Under the pieces are notes generated by a model. It saw nothing but the letters and a program-made list of their open reading frames with translations, searched no databases and was not told where the DNA came from. Positions 37,701-49,700 of a stretch of 64,000 nucleotides of DNA are shown piece by piece. The DNA is from Lepidonotus clava (lineage: Eukaryota > Annelida > Polychaeta > Phyllodocida > Polynoidae), in NCBI GenBank assembly GCA_936440205.1, contig OW387135.1, positions 35,318,792 to 35,382,791 on the forward strand, read 5' to 3'. The translations under genes and the position numbers were made by a program. Within the stretch, counting starts at the first letter, position 1, and every line of letters starts with the position of its first letter.

Positions 37701-40700
37701 GAAGCATCGTTGATTGGGACATTTAAAACTGTCGGCATTATACAAGTGGGGTATGGTTACGGGCTAGAAGATGGTGGTACCAGTGTGATGGTTGCTTGAA
37801 TAATACACAGTAGGCAATTGTCCATCTATAACAGGACTTAACATATTGTACCGTGGCCTGTTCTGTATGGGGTAGAATGCTATGATATCTGGAATAATTT
37901 GGAAATGGTATTCTATGTGAATAAGACCAACCATAGACCCAAGATATCAAATGTTGTCGAATTCTTGGTAATAACCCTATTGACCTATAATACCGCGCTT
38001 ATACTTGGATAATTGTTGTCCAGTTAAATGGACTGGTATGCTACGTTACATTTATATTTGTCCTGAGAAATAACTACATGTGTTATTCCATTGGACCCTA
38101 ATGCACGCCTCCCTTTCAACACAATATGTGTCTATAGGACTGACCTTGAGCACATCCTTCTTGTCGGCGCGCCGGGCCCAGATGAGGGCGGCCACGTACA
38201 GGAGGAGCACCAGCGCCACGGTGACGAACACCGGCACGGCCTCCAGGAACTTCTCGGCCGAGAACACCGTGGAGAAGTCGATGGTGTTTGGGGGCACCAC
38301 GAAGTCCCCTCCGAACGACGTCAGATGGGTGCACTGACACTGCGTCATGCGGATCGTCGTCAGGTTGCCCACCTGAGGATAGTAGAAGAGCAGTTGTTTT
38401 ATAAAGCATTACATTGTGCAGTCTTGAAAGAACCCATAAGGGGTGGCTGGACTTTAAACTACCCCAACAAACAAACAAATTAAGAGGCAAAAGTAATAAT
38501 TTAGGCAATTATTTTTCTGTTGGATTTTCTTCTGACTTATTCTTTTCCATCGCCTCATCTTTCCATACTTTTCTTGCTCATTGGTAGATAGGGGGAGGGC
38601 CTTGAATATTAGAGGTGGGGGGCAGAATTTTTCAATAGTGGATATAGGCTATGTTGCATTTCTTTTAAGCCTTATTATTTGATGATGATTCGATGTTATT
38701 TTTAGCGTCAGGAATGGCTTACCCAACATCCGGCAGTGTCCCAGGTATCATTCTCCTTGTTCCAAAACCGACAGCCCGAGGTGAACACACGGAATCGGTA
38801 GGTCGAGTTCTTTTTATCTGTGGCACTGGCCTTGTAGTTGACGACACTCTCTGTACAAAGCAGTTGAGATTGCATTAATTTTTACATTAATTCGTCTTGT
38901 AAATTGGGCATATAAATTATTCGCCCACGCATGTACTATCAACCTCGAGGCAGGAGTGAGGCACCATTGGTTGATTCTGCAAAGCAATGCATGGACTGAG
39001 CGGAAACAATATCATCCGTTTTCTTTGTTTTTTATTACATTTTAAAGTTGAAAAGTATTGGCATGGCCATGGACAACTCCTATGTAACTCCTGACTGAGT
39101 CCTATATAGACTTACTTATGAGCTTGACGCCTATCTTGTAGGACCCATTCAGAGCTGTGACACTCTGGTCAGGGAAGTAGGTGTAGCGTAAGTCGTCCTT
39201 ATCTTCGTCGCTGGCCTCCCACTGGTCTACCTCAGTGTTCGGGATGTAACCTCGGTGATCGAAGTAGGTTTCGTTGGGGAAGTCCTGGAGAAGGACAAAG
39301 ACAGTGTACAAAGATCTGAGGCTGGCCTAACATGGATGCGATGGTTGAACAAAACAAAACTAACATTTTTGTTTCGGTATCTGTTGCATATGGGACATTG
39401 TAATTGGTCGTCTTTGGTTTAATGGTACATGTCCTTATAACAGCAGGTACCTTTAAACCTATGTATTCATATGTGCATGGCAATTCATGAAACGTTGTTG
39501 TGTATTTCATTGTTATAGATTTATATATCCATATTATTATATTATGCTTCAAAAGTAATGAAGTAGGCCTAATTAATTGAACCTCTCCAAATGGAACGGA
39601 ATACATCATGCAATTAATATTGCGTGGGTCTGTATGATGATCCTACCTATGCCTCACATATAAATTGACATATAGCCCAAATGTGGACATAGGATCATTA
39701 TCGACCCATCCTATCCTTTACTGTTCATGACCATAAACTGAAGTGAGGAAGTGGTCACCTTACCAGGTATTTGATGTAGACCTCAAACTCGTCATCGGGG
39801 TCGTCGGGTCGTATAATGACATGGATGGACGACTCGTTGGACGGTAAGATGATGTTGTGGAAGTTCATGGAGGTCGTATCCTTATTGTGTTCTATGAAGG
39901 AGAGCTTGGGCGCCGGGACCATGTGGGGCTGACCTGAGGACAAGAGAGCAGAACTTAGCGAATTTGAATTATTTTATGAGATCAATGTTTCCTCAAAACC
40001 GGTTATTCAAAACAGTCATAGTTAGCACACAATCTTCACAGACATGCCGACACTGAGAATATTTATATACTCACCTTCAATCCAGATATCTATTGGCTCT
40101 GAGTCCTGCACTACTAATTCTGTGCCGTTCTCATCCTTAAACGACAGGGACTTCACGTCTGACTTGATGTCTTTAGCAGAATCGCTGTATGTGAAGGGAT
40201 TGGGGGAAACCATGGACTGAAATCGGCAAAAGAAACATCACTAATCACGTGGTTAATCCAAAACAGAGGATTAATATACATTATAATCTTTATGGTGCGC
40301 TCCTACTGATTGAAAAGAATTCAGAAACTATTCTCAATATTTCATGCTGGATCTAGCTGGGTTTTCCATTGAAGATTCTGGGCAATGCTGTTGAACGTTA
40401 CAAAACCCCCTTTGCATATCTGTAGTTAACTTAACGAAAGTCCTTTTGATATACATATGGAATGTCGACAACCTACCAATGATCCGACATCTCCACTACT
40501 TCCATTCAGAGCGGATCCGGGAAAGTTGATTCCATTGGAGCTTCCTGAAAATGGTGGGGTATTAAGTTACCAATTTGTCTTAAAACAGGTATGGTTAACA
40601 ATATACATTCATCTACTTTTTGAAACTTTTAAAAATGACTCCTTTCTAAGTTTGTGTTGATGTTATTAAATACATACAATGACAGTGGTATTCACATTCT

Positions 40701-43700
40701 AAATAGTCCGTGATAAAGGAAATGGTGTGTATCTAATTCTTTGGCAGAAAATAGGCTCTCATTCAATGTACTCATGAAATACTCTTTGATGTTCTGATAT
40801 TATATAAAAGACTTTACTAACCGTTAGCAGAGGCGTCCATTTTCCCCATTTCTACTTTCATTTTCGGGGTTTCAATTTTAGTCGATGTGTTGCTCGCCGA
40901 CTTCCCGGTCACCACGTCGGTGACATCGTTGACTGCTGACATAGCATTAGTTGTAGTCGATTTGCGCTATGATTAACAAGAAAACTATGATATAAAATAG
41001 AGTCAACTTACATAGAATTGTAATCAATAAAGGTGAAATACATCTACAATGTATACATGTATGATAGTTTTAGGAAATCGCTTTAAATTAGCGCCACTTG
41101 CTAGGTGTCATATATGAGCATAGAGACAGGGACAATTTCACGAGGAACGTACGTCCTCGTATTTCAATATCTCCCCCTTATTATACTTAATGATGTATGG
41201 TATGAATACTATGATATACATGTATACATAATGTCAATGGGATAAAGTATCTTTACCTTCAAGAACAAGATGCGCTTCTGCATGTCTTTGAAGAGGCGGA
41301 ACCTCTTGACAAAGACCTCCAAGTCGTCGGGGTGCACCTCGTCGCATACCTTGTCGGTCCAGATGTGTTTTTTCCTGTCGTCCTCGTCCAGGTACTCACA
41401 CTTGGGTTCGATCCAGTCGCAGAGGCCGCCCTCCGGTACCCGCTGGCAGCAGGGGATCACCGGCTCCTCCGTCGGTTCCGCCTCCTCTCCTGGCAGCGCA
41501 GTAGTCATGAAACCCGGCACGTCTTCGTCTGATAATACAAGGAAGCAATGCAATTTTTTACAAACTTGGCAATTAAGTTATTTATAATAAAAAAAACGTG
41601 AGCCCAACAAAACTTTTTTTACCTTGATAAAGGCATGTGATAATTAGCTCATGTTATCATAATGCAAGTTAAAAAGAAGGCTATAAATACGATCATAGTA
41701 AATAAATTATTTATTATAATAAAAGCCTGGGCCCTAATGTAGTATGGAAATTTCAAACAAATTGGGAAAAGTCACTAAAAGTCACTATTAGTCATAAAAA
41801 TGTACTAAAAGTTACTAATAGACAGTAAAAGCCAGTGAAAGTCACTAAAAGTCATTGAAAGTCAATAAAAGTTACTCAATGTCACTAAAAGTCACTAATA
41901 GTTACTCAAAGTCAGTAAAAGTTGTTAAAAATGATCAAGTCATTAATATTCATTAAAAGTCAGTAATAGTCACTTATAGTTACTTAAAGTCTCAAATACT
42001 CACTAAAAAGTAATTTAAAGTTACTTATAGTTACTCTAGGTCAGTAATAGTCACTTAAAGTAAGTGAAAGTGAGTAATAGTCACTAAAAGTCACTAAGAT
42101 TCACAAGAAGTCACGAAAAATCTGTAAAAGTGATTATGGTCACTTATAGTCCTTATAAGTCAGTAAGAGTCACTAATAGTCATTTAAAGTCAGTGATAGT
42201 CACTAAAAGTCATCAAAAATACAAAAAGTCAGTAAGAGTCAGTAAAAGTCCTAAAGAGTCACTTAGTCTCTAAAGGTCACTAACAGTCACTAAAAGTCAC
42301 AAGAGTCATAATTATTAAGTCCTGAACAGTCAGAAAAATCATAAAAAGTCCTAAAAAGTCCTTACAAGTCCTAAAAAGTCACAAGTGTCATATGAAATCA
42401 TAAAAAGTCCCAGAAAGTATTTACGAGTTACAAAAGTTCTAAAATGTCCTAAAGTCAGTAAAAATCATAGTCCTAAACAGTCACAAAAGTCACAAAAACT
42501 CATAAAAAATCAGTAAAAATCCTAAAAATCCTAAAAAGTCCTGAAAAGTCTTAAAAAGTCAATAAAAGTCCCAAAATTCCTAGGCAGTCACAAAAAGTCA
42601 GTAAAAGTCACAAAAGTCAGGAAAAGTCCTAAAAAGTCAACAACAAAAAAGTCATAAAAAGTCACAAAAGTCCTAAAAAGTCAATAAAAATCCTAAAAAG
42701 TCACAAATGCCCCAAAAAGTCCTTAAAAGTCCTAAAAAGTCAGGAAATGTCCCAAAAAGTCAGTCAATGTCACAAAAGTCCTAAAAAGTCCATAAAAGTC
42801 CTAAAAAGTCCATAAAAGTCATAAAAAGTCCATTAAAGTCATAAAAAGTCCATTAAAGTCATAAAAAGTCAGGAAATGTCCCAAAAAGTCAGTAGAAGTC
42901 AGTGAATGTCCCAAAAAGTCAGTAAATGTCCAAAAAGTCACAAAAGTCCTAAAAAGTCAGGAAAAGTCCCAAAAAGTCAGTAAAGGTTAGGAAAAGTCGT
43001 TAAAAGTCAGTAAAAGTCCTAAAAAGTCACAAACAGTCACAAAAGTCCTAAAAAGTCAGGAAATGTCCTAAAATGTCACAAAAGTCCTAAAAAGTCAGGA
43101 AATGTCCCAAAAAGGTCAGTAAAAGTCAGGAAATGTCCCAAAAAGTCAGTAAAAGTCCCAAAAGTCAGTAAAAGTCCTTAAAAGTCCCAAAAGTCAGGAA
43201 AAGTCTTAAAAAGTCAGGAAATGTCCCAAAAAGTCAGTAAAAGTCCTAAAAAGTCCTAAAAATAATAAAAAGTCAGGAAATGTCCGTAAAAGTCCTTAAA
43301 AGTCACAAAAGTCCTATAAAGTCAGTAAAAGTCCTAAAATGTCACAAAAGTCCTAAAAAGTCAGGAAATGTCTCAAAAAGTCAGGAAATGTCCCAAAAAG
43401 TCAGTGAAAGTGAGTAAAAGTCCCAAAAAGTCCTAAAAAGTCACAAAAGTCAGGAAAAGTCTTAAAAAGTCAGGAAATGTCCCAAAAAGTCATTAAAAGT
43501 CCTTAAAAGTCAGGAAGAGTCTAAAAAAAGTCAGGAAATGTCCCAAAAAGTCAGTAAAAGTCCTTAAAAGTCACAAAAGTCCTAAAAAGTCAGGAAAAGT
43601 CCTTAAAAGTCACAAAAATTCTTAAATATCAGGAAATGTCCCAAAAAGTCAGTAAAAGTCCTAAAAAGTCACAAAAGTCCTAAAAAGTCAGTAAAAGTCC

Positions 43701-46700
43701 TAAAATGTCCCAAAAGTCTTTAAAAGTCAGTTAAAGTCCTAAAAATTCAGCAAAAGTCCTAATAAGTCAGCAAAAGTTCTAAAAAGTCATAAAAGTCCTA
43801 AAATGTCCCAAAAGTCCTTAAAAGTCAGTTTAAGTCCTAAAAATTCAGCAAAAGTCCCAATAAGTCAGCAAAAGTTCTAAAAAGTCATAAAAGTCCTAAA
43901 ATGTCCCAAAAGGGTCATTCTCCAGAAAATTCCTCAATTGTAAGGTAAAAGTAGCTAAAAAATCAAAGTACATAAAATCAAGTTATTTGGTTATAATATC
44001 GAAGGTGTATGCATCTGTATTCATTATCCAAAATGGGGCAACTTTATAATCATTATTCTTTATGATATCAATATTTTAAAATAATGCCTTATATTTTCTA
44101 TGTAACGTACAGAACCAAGCTTATTAAATACAGAACCAAGCTTTTTTGGCTACATAAGGATATAAGAACAACTATCTTTAAACCTGGCTAACAGTAACAT
44201 TACAACATAGATTCTCATATCTGGAGAATTTCCCAGGTCAGTATATCTTGCAACTTATGCAGCAAAAGGCCAAAAGCTTGGTTCTGTACGTTACAAACCA
44301 TGTAACATACAGAACAAAGCTATTTCTTCTTTAAGTATAGCTTGATTCTTATGTTGTTTGGCAAAAACGTTTATAATACGGAGTAATTATATCCACCTTA
44401 TCTATGTTATCACAAAAACAACAAGTTTAAAGGATATCAGTCTGTAAAACAATAGATTTAGTCAAAGCTTGGTTCTGTATGTTACAGAGCTTGGTTCTGT
44501 TCGTTACAGAACTATTTTAAGATGTGTATGTCTTTTGTTCATAGCAGCTACATTAAATGAGATATTGAAAAGAAATTTTCACCAAATATTGCCTATATCA
44601 GGAGCTTTTATTTAACTGTATCTTTTTTATAAAATTAATAATTTGTATTAAATGAGGCATGGCTAAAGTTTGGTTCTGTACGTTACATAATTGCTTTAGA
44701 TAAAATTTAAAGCCACTCTCAACTTTTTTCTAAATGAGAAATTTAGCCTTTTTTGCCTAAATACTATCAAGTTTATGTTGATGGCAAAAGGGAAAAAGTT
44801 TATGCATGCTGCAAGTAAATTAAAGTTATAAAAATGTCCTTTATGTAGAAAATAGGTGGGATGAGAAAATTATTTACCATGGAATTTTCTGTTAAATTTT
44901 TACATATTCATCATAGTTATCAAATTTTCCCCAGCTATATATTGGCCAAACCATATATTTTCTGAATTTTCTATGTCTATACTATTTGTGGGTAATATTT
45001 AGAAAGGTAATATGTCAAATGTGTTTCCTACAGGGACCTGTAACTTAAAATTATGTGGTTTCTATCAATTGAGGAGATTTCCGGAGAATGGCCCAAAAGT
45101 CCTTAAAAGTCAGTTAAAGTCCTAAAAATTCAGCAAAAGTCCTAATAAGTCAGCAAAAGTTCTAAAAAGTCATAAAAGTCCTAAAAAGTTGGTAAAAGTC
45201 CTAAAAAGTCACAAAAGTCCTAAAAAGTTAGTAAAAGTCCTAAAAAGTCACAAAAGTCCTAAGAAGTAAGTAAATATCCCAAAAAGTCACAAAAGTCTTA
45301 AAACGTTCTTAAAAGTCAACAAAAGCCATGAAAAGTCTCAAAATCACAAAAGTCCTAAAAAGTCAGTAAAAGTCCCAACAAGTCAGTAAAAGTCCTAAAA
45401 AGTCAGTAAAAGTGATTAAAAGTCACTAAAAGTCATCAAAAGCCACAAAACCGAAAAGTCATTAATAGTTAGTAAAAACATCAAAAGTCACAAAAATTCT
45501 GACATTCGTCACACCATAAAAAGATGGATGTCATCCCTTCATCCCTATCCCCATCAGTACCCACATCCTACAGCCACACCCTCTACCCATGCCCAATAGC
45601 CTAAAACTGCATCCATCTCAAACTGTACGAAGCACCCACAACCATCACCAATACCCATCTTCTCAACTTATGCTGTCTGCTACAGGACGCCTTCTGCTAC
45701 AGGACGCTGTCTGCTAGAGTACCCACAATCCAACATTCTCCCACAATGCCCTTTTCTTTTGTTCTAAAACAGGAAAAGGAACCAGAAATAGCAAAATCTT
45801 GGTCGCTGGTACCCCAACCTTCAGTAACTGCAATACCCTGACACAATTATAGGCTGAATACCAGCAGTAAAAAAACTGACTCAAAAGTGAGCCTTCACAA
45901 CCTTGACCTTCTACACCCACCTTGGGCTCACAAAAAGACGAAATGAGGTTCTTGTCCTTTACTGTTTATAGGAATCAATTGCAAAATAGCTTTCAATCTC
46001 ACTACAATAGGAGTCATACAGTTGTAATATTATGGGCCGTATGCGGATATACGTTTGTTTCAAACAATGCATAGCTATTTTGTAGTATCTTTATCATATA
46101 AAATATAATACTGCGTACCGGATGGTGTGGTGGTAGTCCTCCTCGTCGTGGTTGTGGGCGCGGTAGTAGTAGTCGTTGTAGTAGTAGGTGCAGGTGTTGT
46201 CGTTGTCGTCGTCGGTAGCGGCGCAGTGGTCGTCCACCCGTCTTGGCTCAGGGTCATTTCCCCAACGCCATCCACCATCACGGTGATATTACCTGTAAAT
46301 AGGTGCCAAGTGTCGTTTCAGTTATATTACGTGTACTCGTTCTATAGTCTACACTGTTTAAACATTTTGAAAATAGCGAAAGGGGAGACATACTATCATC
46401 CTAATGTATCCCAACATTCAATGGCAGCAATTACCACTTGTTAGTTATGGGTAAATGTGACCATTGTGCATGGGGTAAGGGGTAGTGGTATAATGTGCCC
46501 TCTATTGAATGCTAGACAATGCCCTTTACGCGATTGGCGGCCTACGCCCTATTTGTCCAAAACTCTTCAAAATCATAGCAGCAATTGCATTGGTGACATT
46601 AAAATGGATTTCCTATAAAGTTTCAAAGTTCAAAGGGAGAAGCATGTACATCTTTGGGTGAATATAAGCGTATATGCAATGTCTCCCTTACTCAATCATT

Positions 46701-49700
46701 CTTTAATAACCACTTATCTATAGTTCTTAAATACCAAAGGTTGGCCTTTGGTAGAGATGGGCATTGAGATGACTTATATTGTCCATAGTAGATCCACAAA
46801 GCTATTTGCACGTTACGTATCATGGGTCCCCGAGATGGTGCTGGAGCTTGCACAGGAGGTTATGTGGATGACATCGTCCCATATTCCACATATCCTTAAA
46901 TAAATGGTAATTTAAAATAAAGGGTATCTGGGGTTGTGCTGGGAGTGTAAGTAGGCGTTATGGGCATTGTGTTGGCCTGTATGCATATTTTACAATAACT
47001 ACCTTACCAAATTACTTACCAAAAGTCTCTGTAGGTAAATATGACTACTTACCAAGTGTATCCGGGGTGGTGCTGGGTGTGACGGTGGGCGTCATGGGGG
47101 TGGTGGTGACGCTGACCCCCAGTGGTGACGACGTGGTGACCGTCTTGGTGGTGGGAGTGGTGACCACAGTGGTGGTGCTGGTTACCTGGCCCTGTCCAGG
47201 TACGTAGCTGGAGGAGGTGGTGGTGATGACGATCTGCGGCTCCTCCGTCGTCATACCCTCCTCGCCACCCATCTGGTCCTCGTCGAATGGCAGCACGTTC
47301 CCGGCGCAGTTGATCAGTCCTGATTGGATAAGGCATTGCGAACAATTACATAAGAGCTATGCTATTCCCCCTAATTTCTTGGTATTGGTTTTATACGAGG
47401 ATTTCTGATATGAGTTATTTCAGTTGGCGTATGTATGAAATGAGTTATTATATCATTCAGAACTGTATTATGTTGTTTATCTACAAAATTAAAGTAAAAG
47501 ACATATAAGGAATCTAAAATGACAATATGGCATGACATATTAAAGGAAGGGCCTACCTCCGGCAGTGTCGGTGACCTTATCTATGGGGACATCGTCCGTC
47601 GTCTCTTTACAGGCTGCCCCTGCATTGCCCAAAGCTCCGGCAGCGCCCACCTGTTTATGGGGGAATGAAATTTGTTTTGGAGTCATGATGGTTCTTGATG
47701 CAAACATAAGTATATTAATGGTATCCTATTGACATGGAATTCTAATGGCCGTTGGTTAAGTTCAATACAAAAGGCGCTAAATGCCCGTTGTGATTAAATA
47801 AAATCTATATTTCCTACGCCTATGGATATTAGTTTAATTACATGAAACTTAACAAATATCTGTTTTGTAAATACGCATTTACAAACTAGGTTACACCGTC
47901 CAAACTTACCTTACTGTCAGTTGTTACTTCATCCGGAACTCCCGTGACGCTGTTTAATACCCCCAAGGTCTTTGAAGTTTGGTCATAGTTTTGCAGTGCA
48001 CCAGACACTTTCTCCAGCGCACCAATCAGTTTCCCTCTAACCTGTAAATCAACAAAAAACACTGTTATCTTTGCAGTGATAGTAACCGTGAGCAATTGTT
48101 CAAATGTGTGCGAAATCTACGACTAAGCAATCATGTTACTGTGAAAATGATAAAATGACGTCTTGTTTCGAATTTCATTTGGACAATTGTCTTGAAGCAG
48201 CGAACTGTGTCAAACTTTCAATTGAAAGGGGGAAACTATAGTTAACACTGTTTTCTACAACACTGCCCCGTCAGCATGCCCTCACTGACCTCAGTCTTGG
48301 CCTTCTTGGCCTCCGTCTGGTTGTCGGCCGCCCCTGCCGAGGGCCCGTCCAGCAGCCCGCTGACCAGGTCGATGACCAGCAGGGCGGCGTTCGTGTCGCC
48401 ACTCGCCAGCAGGGCGTCAATGTTATTGAGCATGTCGACGCCGGTCGCGTTAGAGAACAGGACCTGGAAAAACGATATGGGTGTTTTAGGACATGGGCAA
48501 GATGATATATTTTTATTTTGCAAGGAAAGTATTTATGTCCGTCATCAGTAATTACATTACGGCAGCGGCGCCAGCTATTTGAAACCATACTTCTGGATAT
48601 ACAATAGACTTGCGATATGAATCCAATATATGGTATCCTTAGACCTAAAGGGTCGATGGGATTTCATGAGGTAATCTCGTCAATTCACCAGAAAGAAGTT
48701 GAGGAATCCAATAATACTCTTTATTATGTGTATTATTGATGAGAAAACATATGATAAACAATTGGTGATATGCTGCAGTATTTAAGTACACTATTTGACG
48801 GTGTTCCATGTATTACTTACCCGGATAACCTTCTCGAAGGAGGCCGTCCGTCCATCCTTGGTGACGACGAGGTCGAAGTGCATGGTGTCGTTTTTGTAGA
48901 GGTTGTCGGCTAAGAAGACGCCCTCCCAGCCTAGCACCCACACCCGGTCAGTCTTCTCAAAGCAGCCGTGGTCGTAGACGGCGCAGTTGTCGTAGGTATT
49001 GTTTGCTAGTTTTGTCGATTCCGCGATCTTTTGCTCGAGTGTTTTCCTCTTCCACTCCTCGCTCTGTGCCCCGGGGTGGCAGAAGATGTGGGCGTGCATT
49101 CCCGTCCTGTTCATTTTCAGCGCCACGTCAGGGTCGTGGGACTCCTCGGCGTTCAGGTTGATAACATCAAATTTGGGTACGTCTTCTCTGTCCGCCCCTT
49201 TCAGAGTGGCCACCAGTGGAGTTTTCGTCACTTGTAGGTACAGGTTGACGGAGGCTGTGAGCGTCGTCAGCTCTTTACCGTCGAGATTTAAGGGCATTGA
49301 GGCAGGGGGAACTTCGACCGCGTCGGAGAACTCTCTCAGTTGCCTCGCAATGTTGGCGGCGATCTCGGCCTTGGCGGCCTCCAGGTTCTGCCGCACCTTC
49401 CAGTCCTCGGCCGTAGGGGCTGGAGTATCCGGAGTGACCACGGTGACGTCCTCGGCCACTGCCCGCCGCACCCTGCCCGTCTGGGTGCTCACCACCAGGC
49501 GCACCTTGGCCTGGATGGTGTAGTCTCCGTACCACAGGGTGTTACCGGGAATCACCAGGCTGGGGTCCTTGGCCGCTGAGTGGCACACCCCTAGTTCAGG
49601 CCTCATGCCGCCCTGTGTGTGTGGCGTTGTGCCCTCTGTAGACCAGGTGTAGTCGTACTCAGGTGTGCTCGTCAGCCCGGAGCAGCTCAGGTCGACCGAC

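Larger units (their letters stand above)
41760..45500. repeat. ~10-bp-period minisatellite in polycystin intron 8
   Basis: Irregular tandem units of 9-11 bp, mostly GTCCTAAAAA and GTCAGTAAAA/GTCACAAAA, fill 41760-43912 and resume at 45094-45500. Left part (41760-42300) is more diverged (GTCACTAATA types), the right part more uniform. It makes up most of the 4.6-kb intron 8. On the coding strand it reads GACTTTTTAGGACTTTTACT and similar. Confidence 0.9.

Noticed and set aside
46127-46444. Poly-Val/Gly plus-strand frame
   Set aside because: Reverse complement of the ACC/ACA (Thr) repeats in polycystin exon 8.
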